Assembly (NCBI GenBank): GCA_949987565.1
Contig: OX465103.1
Coordinates: 2,673,511-2,737,510 of the forward strand
DNA from: Luidia sarsii
Taxonomy: Eukaryota > Echinodermata > Asteroidea > Paxillosida > Luidiidae
Length of the DNA: 64,000 nt
Direction of reading: 5' to 3'
Below the pieces are notes generated by a model, which was given only the letters and a program-made list of their open reading frames with translations, was not told the DNA's origin and searched no databases. Positions within the stretch are counted from its first letter, which is position 1. Each line of letters begins with the position of its first letter. A program made the position numbers and the translations under genes. Shown one piece after another: positions 25,301 through 37,300 of this stretch.

Positions 25301-28300
25301 AAAAATGGTTAGCACTCAAGATTGTGTCAGCAGCCCAAACCAGGCCAAACAAAGGCTAGCATGTACAAACAGCATCAGATTGTTCAAGCATCATTTTTTG
25401 TCATCTGTTTTGTCATCTGTTTCATCATCTGTTTTGTCCTTGTCACTCTGCCTTTGAGAAAGGTCCTGCTAGGATCGAAACGTCAGGCCCACTAAATTTT
25501 AAGCAAATCATTTTTGATCTTTAGAGGATTTGTCCTGGTAGCTCGACAACTTACCTTTTCTGTGAAGAATTTAGTTGTTTCCTGCAAACAAAGGAGATCA
25601 GAATGAACCGTATTATCACATTTTTTTTAGTAAATAAAAGGAAAAATAATAACCACAAATGGCTGTCACACAATCTACTCATGGCTCTTTTTCCTAAAAA
25701 AAAATTAAAAAATCACAACTTGTCAAGCAAACCTTCCGAGCGTGATTCTGAATGGTTTATATACCCCGGTAGCAATGCACAAGTTCAAGACGTTTCTCAC
25801 GCACATTTGAAATATTCACACACTTTTAGTTTTGCCACAAAGCGCAGTCATACCCCAAAAGTGCTTGAATGACTGGCTTCAAATACATGTAGCTGAAGAT
25901 CTAGAGTTATAGCAGGGACCTTGCTGATAATTTTTGGAGATTGATCAAAATTACGAGGATATTACCACGGTCAAACGTGGCACTTCTATTTGGGTAAACA
26001 GGTCAATCCTACGGCTGGGAATTTTTTTATTTCTTTTTCCTTTTTTCAACAAATCAATGAAAAACAGACTGGGAACTTCTTTTTTTTAAATTGAAAAAAA
26101 AAAAAAATTGAAAAAAATTGAAAAAGAAATAAGAAAAAAATGAACAAATTGAAAAAGAAATGAAAACAAAATTGAACAAATTATTAAAACATAAAAATTT
26201 AACAAATAAAAAAAAATTAATAATAATTAAAGCACTTTGAAAATATTGAACAAATATTGAACAAATATAAAAAAAATTATAAAAATAAAATTCAAAAAAA
26301 ATTAAAAAATAGAAAAATATAAATTAAAAAAATTGACTGGACAAGAATTTCAACCCAAGATCTCTGGTTTTTGGCATCAGCGTTCTTCCCATCTGAGCTA
26401 TCCAGCCCTTAGATGGTGGCCTCCCAAACAGTCAACTAGTCTTTGCCCCAGAGTGGGGGCACCGGTCAGAAGCAATTCAACAAATTAACTGCAGTATATC
26501 GCTTCTTCTATTTTTGAGCGCATGGGGGCGCTCTTTTCATTTCCAGGCCCTCGTACCTGCTGCAAGACATCCTGGGCGTAGCGCTGGTCATGCACCAGTT
26601 CCTCCTGCAGCGCCCTCGCGTGTTTCTCGTGCAGAACCTGAGCGCGTAACTCATCACGCTCCTCCTCAAACTGTTGGAGAAAGATTCATTCTCAGGATCA
26701 AGTTTACAAACAAATGCACTCCAAAACAAAAGGGCAGTACAGTTTTGAAAATAATCTTTATCTTTAAAATTATTATTATGTGACCCGGCACAGCATAATG
26801 AGGAATAACCCCCACTTTCGAGATTTTGAGATTTGCTAATGATGTGAAAGAGTATACCATTAGCTTTCAAATGATATCAAAATTATTTCCGTGTGAACTT
26901 TGTTGTAAACAGTACAAGGGGACTTCGCCCGTTCATTTGGTACCAGACACAATATAGCAGCACCATTCTAACTCCTCGAAAGCGGCCATTCAAAAAGGCA
27001 GAAACTTTACATTTTCATGAAAACAGTACACAAACAATCCCCCGAAATCCTTGTTTTTCAACATTTAGAGACGGATATCGGAAAAATCCTTTGAACATAA
27101 TATCCTCCAATACATTAACTTTCCGAAAATCCCCCAAAACAAAAATTGATTATTTTTTTTCCGAATTGAGAAGATACTTTGACTTCAGGCGTTGTTTACT
27201 TGAAAAGTGTTTTAGTGGGATATTCCTCATGTCGCTGTGCCGGGTCACATATATAAAAATGCCCTCAACAATGGCATTACAATTTTAAAATTATTTCATG
27301 AAAATCCCTCAGAAACAGCATTACTGTTTTAAAATTAATACAGAAACTCTTGCAAACTACTCATTGACTAAAATAACCTACAATACATAAATCTCAAATG
27401 TTAGAGGGCCTGACGTTTCGATCCTAGTCACTGAAATTCTCCTCGAAAGCTCATTTCTGTTTTGAAATTATGGTCACGAAAAGACGTTTCTCCGGATGGT
27501 CAAACATTGTGCATTTTGTGGGATAAAAGGAGATAGAGAAATCGGCATGTGCGCTGCCATGGAGCATCGGAGAAGCAGAAATGAAATCTAGCAATCCCGT
27601 CGCGGAATAATCATCTGACAATTGGCGGGTTCAAGGGGAGAGTTTCACTCGCTGGCCCGGTGATTGCCAGTGACCTGGTCACTCACCTGTCTGGCCAGGT
27701 TCTGAGCAGTCCGCAGCTCCAGCGAGAGGTTTCTGGAGCTCAGCTCTGTCTTCTGCTTAGCCTCAATTTCCCTGCAGTTAATCAACAATCACGAATACAA
27801 TATTACACAAATAAAGGGAAAACTTATCGGGCACTTTCAAACAATTTAGACAAATAAAAGTCAAACAAACAAAGGAAAAACTAACTTTTGGACTTTTAAA
27901 CAAATTGAAAAATTGGCAGAGAACATTTTGACTGGACCGGAAATTGAACCTTAGACCTCTAGATTAACCTATCAGTGCTCTTCCATCAGAGCTATCCAAC
28001 CCTTAGATGGTGGCCTTCCAACCATTAACCATGTTTACTGTCATATATCTCCAGGAATCACACACCCACACTTTCACCCAGATGCAAATAACTAATTGTT
28101 GTAAACCTGGCTACGGCAGTTTGGGGATCACACCAAGTGGATGCAGCATCTTCAATTCAGATCACACAAATAAAGTAAAAACTGACTGGGAACTTATGAA
28201 CAACTTTGAAAAAAAAATTAATACAGGGCACACTGATAAATGTAACGGAGTAAAAATGCTTTACAGTCTAGGTGAGAGGGCCATGTTTTGAAAAAAAAAT

Positions 28301-31300
28301 AATACAGGGCACACTGATTAATGTAACTGAGTAAAAATGGTTTTCAGCCTACTGTAGCTGTGGGGGCCATGTTTTGAAGAAAAAAAATAATACAGGGCAC
28401 ACTGATAAATGTAGCGGAGTAAAAATGGTTTACAGTCTAGCTGAGAGGGCCATGTTTTGAAAAAAAAATAATACAGGGCACACTAATCAATGTAACAGAG
28501 CAAAAATGGTTTACAGCCTAGCAGTGGGGGCCATGTTTTGAAAAAAAAATAATACAGGGCACACTGATAAATGTAACTGAGTAAAAATGGTTTTCAGCCT
28601 AGCTGTGGGGGCCATGTTTTGACAAAAAAATAATACAGGGCACACTGATAAATGTAACTGAGTAAAAATGGTTTTCAGCCTAGCTGTGGGGGCCATGTTT
28701 TGAAGAAAAAAAATAATACAGGGCACACTGATAAATGTAACAGAGCAAAAATGGTTTACAGCCTAGCAGTGGGGGCCATGTTTTGAAAAAAAAATAATAC
28801 AGGGCACACTGATAAATGTAACGGAGTAAAAATGGTTTACAGTCTAGCTGTGGGGGCAATGTTTTGAAGAAAAAAAATAATACAGGGCACACTGATAAAT
28901 GTAGCGGAGTAAAAATGGTTTACAGTCTAGCTGAGAGGGCCATGTTTTGAAAAAAAAATAACACAGGGCACACTAATAAATGTAACAGAGCAAAAATGGT
29001 TTACAGCCTAGCTGAGAGAGCCATGTTTTGAAAAAAAAATAACACAGGGCACACTAATAAATGTAACAGAGCAAAAATGGTTTACAGCCTAGCAGTGGGG
29101 GCCATGTTTTGAAAAAAAAAAATACAGAGCACACTGATAAATGTAACGGAGTAAAAATGGTTTACAGTCTAGCTGAGGGGGCCATGTTTTGAAAAAAAAA
29201 AAAATTCAGGGCACACTGATAAATGTAATGGAGTAAAAATGGTTTACAGTCTACCTGTGGGGGTCATGTTGTCGACCTCCTTAATGGTGGGCCATGGGAC
29301 CAATTTCATAGAGCCGCTTAAGCGTGAAAATCTGCTAAGCAGAAAAGTCTTTCTTGTGTAAGCAGGATTACAAACTGCCCTGCGATATGATGTCCATTGC
29401 TTCTGACTTGTTTTCCACTCTTCTTTACTTAGCGTGAAACAAAAGTGAAGTTTGGGTAGGCAAGGGGATCCTGTGGCTCATGAGTTTTTGCGCTTAAGCG
29501 CATTTTGACGCTTAAGCGGCTCTATGAAATTGGCCCCTGGTAACTGGTCTCGCTCTTCTGATTGAGCCCAGGCGAACGACAACAACTTGAGACAGCAGCA
29601 CCTCTAATTGCTGCTCGCCTCATACGCAAGAAGACGACGAAGCCTGGCCTTCTAATCCAGACAGGATCCACTCACATGGCGTAGAGCTCCTCCTTGCGGC
29701 CGAGCTGCTCCTTAGTCTTGCTGAGAAGCACTTCCGCATTGTGCCTCTTCTCCAGCTCCTGGCTCAGCTCGTGCCTGGCGGGAGGGGAAGAAGGGAGGGG
29801 GGAGGGGGGAGGGGGGAGGGGGAGGTCGGAAAGGAGACCCAGGAACAGAGAGGAGGGTATCACAGGATGAGATCGGAGCTTAGGAAATCAGCTCCTGAAA
29901 CTGTGAAACCTCCCCACAACAGTCATTGAGTTCCTGGTGTTTCAATTCTCGTTGGGAAAGTTTTCTAAGGCAGAGCCCACTGGAAGCCCCCCCAAAATTT
30001 TTTTTATTATTCAGATTGACTCCAGATTCATCAAAAAGAGGTGATTGAACTGAATCAGATGATATTGAATTAAATCAGAGATGTTTGAACTAAACCTGAG
30101 GCATTTAGAATGAATTGAGGTGACTGAATTTAATATGAGGTGACTGAATTTAGTCAGTGGTGACTGAATTGAATCTGAGGTGACTGAATTGAATCTTAGG
30201 TGACTGAATTGAATCTGAGGTGACTGAATTTAATCTGAGGTGACTGAATTGAATCTGAGGTGACTGAATTTAATCAGTGGTGACTGAATTTAATCAGTGG
30301 TGACTGAATTGAATCTTAGGTGACTGAATTGAATCTTAGGTGACTGAATTGAATCTGAGGTGACTGAATTGAATCTGAGGTGACTGAATTGAATATTAGG
30401 TGACTGAATTGAATCTGAGGTGACTGAATTGAATCTGAGGTGACTGAATTGAATCTGAGGTGACTGAATTGAATCTGAGGTGACTGAATTGAATCTGAAG
30501 TGACTGAATTGAATCTGAGGTGACTGAATTGAATCTGAAGTGACTGAATTGAATCTGAGGTGACTGAATTGAATATGAGGCAATTGAAACTTTGTCGGAA
30601 AAAGTTGCCAGTGTGGAGACAGTACATTCATGGAACAGAACCTGAGAGGGCATCAATTACTGTAGATGCTCTGTGAATGACTAGACCCTTGGTCCACTAC
30701 ACTCACTCTAATGTCCGTAGCCTCGCCTCCAGATCCAGCATCTGTTGATCCAGCATGGTCCTGGCATGAGTCGACTCCTCAATTTTCCTATCCAGAAAAC
30801 CACAACAGAGACACATGCACACAGATCAATTGCAGTCCGGCAGTCTGGGAAGAAAGCGCAAACGTTTGCAGCGACGCCACGCGAGTCAGCTCTTTTGAGA
30901 CGGAGTTTGGCTCCGAGAGGGAGCCGATAACTAAAAGTTCCAGGCAGCGTGTACTTTGAGCAGAGCAGACACTGCCTGAAACGTTGAGTTTATACGATAC
31001 TTGCTCATTTCAGGGACACGCTACATTTCTGTAAAAAAAAATTATTCCAACTATCTGTGAAGGAATAGTGAAGGAAAACTTGACTAGGCCAGGATTGGAA
31101 TCAGATACCTCTGGTTTCACGCTAATTTGCCCTTTTCAGAAAATGTTTGACCATTTCCAATTTTCAGTTTTCCTTTCTTTTGCTTTCTTGAATATTAACT
31201 GGATTTTCATTTTCATTATTATTTTTTTTATCTCGTTTGAGGGTTCCAAACTCCCCTGAAGTCTCCTACAGACAAACAGAGAACACCGTTTGAAACGTCG

Positions 31301-34300
31301 AGTGCCTCCGGTTCTCTTCAGAACCACACATACTCACAAGAGAGATTTTTTTACATGGTGTCCCCGCAAACTGTTTATCCGGCTATTCTCACCATGCAAA
31401 CCTTCAAATCTCAAAACTACCCCTCTGCCGATGCACAACGGAACGGCCCAACCCACCTGCGCAACTCGTCAATGTCGCCCTCTAGAGCCCGGCAGTGACT
31501 CTCGGCGCTGGCCCGCAGCCCCTTCTCGCGGTCGGCGACACGCTTCTGCTCTCTGAGCTGGCCCTGGAGACGCAGCATCGCCGTGGGATCTGGTCGGGGG
31601 GGGGGGGGGGGGGGGGGGGGAGATGGGGGACAGATGGGGAGATAGGGAGAGAGAGGAGGAGTGTGAAGGAGGAGACAAAACATCAGGGGCATGTCAAAGC
31701 AGACACAAACATCAGGCATGCAACTCTTGAATTGTAAAAAAAAAGAGGAAAATGTCCGAATGAACGAAGCACGAAGCCCTTACAGCGTGGGGTTTGGATT
31801 TTAGATGCTCTGTGGTGCATTCTGAGCAGTTTTGGAGTGACAGATTTTAAGCTTTTTCAAGGCATACACCAAAAAAATTGAAAAGTGAAAAAATGAAAAG
31901 TAAACATCAAAGTTTTTAATAATAGTTAGGGGAGATTAAATATTTGTTTAATTATTTTTTTTTTTTTTTTAGGCCGAATTTTAAAAAACGCGGAAATCCA
32001 CGGATCCGCAGAAAAGTTGCATGCCTGAAACATAGTGATTGTGCTCGTCGGACCTTCAAAATGAATGCCTGTGCCACACTTGAAATCATCACATATCTTT
32101 GACTGATTCAGGAATTGACCACAAGTGTACAGATTTGAAGCCACCGCATGATCTTGACCAGCTCTGTGGTCGGGTGGTCAAAGGGTATCTGCTCTAGAAG
32201 GCAGAACAACTTCCAACAAATTCCAACTTCCAATTTTGAAAAACGGCAAAAAAAAACATGCTGGAACTTAAACCTGAGACCTCTGGGGTTTTTTTGCGTA
32301 ACAGTGCTCTTACCATCTGAGCTATCCAGTCCTTAGATGATGGCCTCCCTAATAGTCCAACTACTCTTCATTTGTTCTACAGTTATTTATTTGTTTGACT
32401 TGAATTGAACACTGTGCAACTATTCAGCCCTTAGTTGACTACGGTATTTGCGAAGGCCGGCGTTTTAATTTCGGGGCGGATACCTCAGATGGTACTCGAG
32501 CGCCTCTAATGGCAGACAGACTCTTACCGGTACCTGAGGCAGGGTCTGCCGCAGAGGTTCCCCCGGCGTTCTGGTTGGTGTTCAGGGCCAGCGGGCCGGA
32601 GGTCAGGTGGGCAGGCACGTAGGTGCTGCGCAGGGCCTCGCTGATGGCAAGGTCCTCGTCCTCCTCCGGGTCTCCATCAGTGGAGGAGGAGTCCAACCCA
32701 TCAGGCTCATCCAGGATGGCCTGCCAGGCCGGCTGCTTCCAGAAAAAAACACCAGAAGTTTATAATCTTGAGTGTCTTTAATCTTGAGTGGCCTGAGAGT
32801 TGGATCCTAGCAGGACCTTTCTCAAAGGCAGACAAAGAAACAGAAGTTCAAAATCTTGATTTTTTTTTTTTTTTAATCTAATAGGCCTGAGAGTTGGATC
32901 CTAGCAGGACCTTCCTCAAAGGCAGACAAAGAAACAGTAAGTTCAAAATCTTGAGTGTCTTTTTTTTTCAAAAATGTACAAGGCCTGAGAGTTGGATCCT
33001 AGCAGGACCTTCCTCAAAGGCAGACAAAGAAACAGAAGTTCAAATTCTTGATATTTTTTTTTAATCTAAAAGGCCTGAGAGTTGGATCCTAGCAGGACCT
33101 TTCTTAAAGGCAGACAAAGAAACAGAAGTTCAAAATCTTGATTTTTTTTATTTTTTTTTTAATCTAAAAGGCCTGAGAGTTGGATCCTAGCAGGACCTTC
33201 CTCAAAGGCAGACAAAGAAACAGTAAGTTCAAAATCTTGAGTGTCTTTTTTTTTCTTCAAAAATCTACAAGGCCTGAGAGTTGGATCCTAGCAGGACCTT
33301 CCTCAAAGGCAGACAAAGAAACAGTAAGTTCAAAATCTTGAGTGTCTTTTTTTTTCTCAAAAATTTAGAAGGCATGAGAGTTGGATCCTAGCAGGACCTT
33401 CCTCAAAGGCAGACAAAGAAACGGTAAGTTCAAAATCTTGAGTGTCTTTTTTTTCTTCAAAAATCTAGAAGGCATGAGAGTTGGATCCTAGCAGGACCTT
33501 ACTCAAAGGCAGACAAAGAAACAGTAAGTTCAAAATCTTGAGTGTCTTTTTTTTTCTTCAAAAATCTACAAGGCCTGAGAGTTGGATCCTAAAAGGACCT
33601 TCCTCAAAGGCAGACAATGAAACAGAAGTTCAAAATCTTGAGTGTCTTTTTTTTTCTTCAAAAATCTACAAGGCCTGAGAGTTGGATCCTACCAGGACCT
33701 TCCTCAAAGGCAGACAATGAAACAGAAGTTTGGGATTTCCCGTACGATGCAGAAAAAGCTGCAAACGCCGAACTACGTGAAATTCCAAGGTCTATTTTTA
33801 TGTAACTTGTGAAAATGATGGCGTTATCCCATTCACTGTTCTGTTGATATGGTTTATGATATTTTAGATTTTCTTGTATCATTATGAAGTCAATTTCATA
33901 CTCTTTTCACTTGAATGTAGTGTGTTTGGGTTTTATTTTTTGGAAAAGTGGTCATTGACAATTTTCTCTTGTAATGCACAGAGGTTTTTTATTTGCGTGA
34001 TAGGGGCTTGGGCAGGAACACTGTTTATGTGCTTTGACCAGTCAGGAGGATATGGGTCAATTAAATGAATAAATAATTGGTTTTATATAGCACTGAAATC
34101 TGAACAAGAAAATCCTGCTCAGGGCACTTCACACTAAAAGACAATAAAAATTAAATGTATTAAATCATAAAAAAAAAAAAAAATACCATAAAAAAGAAAA
34201 TTTGAAAAAATAAATTTCAGAAAATAAATTCTAACTAATAAAGCAATTGTACTTCAAATACCTAGCCACAAAACATAAGTTTAAAATTCATAAATGCACC

Positions 34301-37300
34301 ATCTTTATCTAGCAATAAAACATACATTACCTCTAATGTACCAGCAAATACACACATGGAGATATTTCATCCATATGCATTTTAAGTATTCAAACAGCAT
34401 TTTGAAACTTCTTTATTATTAAATACAGCTGATTTGGTTTGATTCCTACAGACCCTGAGGCGGTGGCCCTCCCAAATATTCAACTGGGGAGTGGGGACAA
34501 AGCCTGAGCCTGATCCAAGTATCCGTAAAGGACCGTCGATCTTCTTGAGACACAAACCAAATCTCATGAGCATGATGGACTAAATCTCGTAAGCATTTGT
34601 ACTCCTTACCATGCCCGGTAGCCCGTGCAGATTGCCATTGGGCAAGGGGTGCCGCACACCGGTTGCCCGGTGTGCTTTTCTTGATACAGTGGAGTGCAGC
34701 GGATTCTGGGGACTGTGTCTGTTTTACATACATGGAGAAACACCCAAAAAACCAAATAAATAAAGTAAATAAACAATCATTCTGCCTTGGAGAAAAGAAC
34801 TGATAGGATCGAAAAGTATCAACCACTTCGCGCCGGGTTTTTTTTCAGCGCCGATGACCGCCATACGGGGGTTTTTGAACAATGCATCATTTTAAAATCT
34901 TGCTAAAACAATCGGAACAATATATTTCTGTGAAATAAATCGATAAGGGTATACTATGGGTACAAGAGAGTAAAACCTGGCACAATTCGGACGTCGTTGT
35001 GGCTTTTGTCAAGAGATTATCCGTTTGAAAAAGGGGCCTTTGTGCGTCGTCAATGGACCATAACGGACGTCTGTGTGTGGGTGCGTGTACGCTGCTGACA
35101 ATCCCTGACCGCAGACTCCAGCCTCAACTCCAGGCAGTCAAATCTTTGAGTTGGTCGGCCACAAACGAGCGTACAGATTACGGTAAAGAATGTGGGGGGA
35201 ATTCCAATGCCAGACCGACGACCGTTGGGCTGTGTGGCATGCAAAGACAATGTCCCCCGCGTGCTTTCAGCTGCAGCGCGGTATCCCTCGATCCTCCACA
35301 GTAAAAGTCCCACAATTGCACAATTACTGTTGCTAATCTTGCAATTCATGTGGCAACTTGCGTCAAAAAGGGTCTTTGTACTGATTCATATTGCTTTGTT
35401 CTAAGCTGAAAAGAGTCTTTGTTTAAAATGTGGACAATAGTGGTGCCCGGATTCGGAGGGCCCCGTTGCAAAGGCAATCCAATTGACCTCCGGATTCGGA
35501 GGTCCCGGCGCGAAGTGGTTAAGGCCCTCCTATTTTTCAGGCATGCAACTCTTGAATTGTAAAAAAAAGAAGAGGAAAATGTCTGAATGAAACTGCGAGC
35601 GCAAAGCATGAAGCCCTTATGGCGTGGGGTTTGGATTCTAGATGCTCTGTGGTGCATTCTGAGCAGTTTTTGACCACTTATGACTTAAAGCTGAGGGACA
35701 GATTTTAACCTTTTTGAAGGCATACACCCAGAAAATTGTTTTTTTTTGTTTTTACACAAAATGAAAAGTAAACATCAGAGTTTTTAACCTGATCTCAGCA
35801 TGTGTTTTAAATAATAGTTAGGGGAGAAGAAATATCCAGATGCATTTATTTTATTGTTTTTTTTTTTTTGGCCGAATTTTAAAAAACGCGGAAATCCGCG
35901 GATCCGCGGAAAAGTTGCATGCCTGATTTTTGCATATCGGTCATTTTAGTCAATAAGCAGTTTGGACCATTTTCGCATATTACCGTTGTAAATAAACAAT
36001 TTGTTTTATAACGAATAGTCCCTATACACCTTTAATATCACCGCAATTTTAAGGTTGCAGAATAGCTCAAAGGTACAAAGTCTTTCATCCAAATCTAGAA
36101 CAAAATTCAGATATTTCTCTGACCCCCACTAGATTTCTTATGGAGTTTAATTTTTAATTTCTCAGTGCTAGTTTGCAAGGTCTCTGCTATTTGAAATAAA
36201 ATCATCTAAATAAATAATTGTTACTGTTGGGGTGCTGGTGTTCCAAAAAATAATTCTAAATATGTTTTTGATATTTGGAAGCAGTTTCATGTAAGGGTCG
36301 GACGGTTAAACGTTTAACCATTTAAATGTCCGACCCTTAGTTTCATGTAGGACTGCTTTCATGAGATCTTTAATCTCTAACTAATGCAAACAAAATAGAA
36401 ATAATTGAGCAAACGGTAAAAAAACTTTGACTGGACTGGGATTTGAGCCCGAGACCTCTGGTTTTACAACCCAAGCTATCCGGCCCTTAGATGGCGGCCT
36501 CCCTTCATAAATAGTCAACTAGCCTTTGTTTGTTCCAAAGTTCCCAGTCAGTTTTGCGATTGACTTGTTTCAAGTGTTGGTTTGTCAGACTTACCCAATC
36601 AGGCCTTGACTGAAGTCGGCCGTGTTCCCCTGTGAGTCCAGGCCGCTGCTGGGCTTGCCGTTGGGGTTGGCTCGGCTGCCGGCCAGGACGGGACTCAGTC
36701 CCTCCAGTCCACCGCGCCGCTCCTTCTCCGGGAGGCGGGGGTCGGCGTCCAAGTCCGAGCCGTGGTCGCCGTCGGCCGCCACCGCCTCGGCGTCCTCGTC
36801 ATGGAGGCGCCTCTCGATGGACCTCTGGTAGCGGAGGAGGGTCCTCTCCCCCTCCTGCCTCTCGGCCTCCTGTCTGAGGGCCAGAAACTCCTGCCGCTTC
36901 CGCTCGATGCTCTCGTTCTCCCGGACGAGGCGCTGCCTCTCCGTCGCCAGCTTCTCCTGCTCCCGAGCGCGCTCCTCGGCCAGCGTCTGCCTCTGCTCCT
37001 CGCGGAGGGTGTCCTCCACCTCCCGGCGCCGCTCCGACTCCTCCTGGCCGGCCTCCAGCCGCCGCCTCTCCTCCTGGAACCGGCGGGACTGCAGCTCCAG
37101 CTCCTGCCGGAGGGAGGCCTTCTCGGCCGCCTGCCTCGCCCGCTCCGCCTCAAACTCCTCCTCACGGCGACGGAGCTCCTGCAGCCGTCCCTCCTCCACC
37201 CGGCGGAGCTCCTCCCGGAGCTGCTGGCGCTCCCCCTCGCTCTGGGAGGACGCGCCCCGGAGGAGTTCCTCCTGGCGCCTCTTTGCCTCTTCCTCAGCCC

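Noticed and set aside
27405..27430. Hammerhead copy at this family B fragment
   Set aside because: Stem II and the core are cut off; only the GAAA and stem I side remains.
30050..30585. Possible CRISPR-like array of 20-bp repeats
   Set aside because: Units are directly adjacent with no spacers, and the context is a eukaryotic intron.
32755..33735. CRISPR-like repeats with spacers of about 60 bp
   Set aside because: The spacers are themselves repeated, so it is a plain 98-bp tandem array.
34446..34826. 126-codon minus frame covering candidate exon 19
   Set aside because: This frame differs from the one required by splice phase and shows no recognisable domain.
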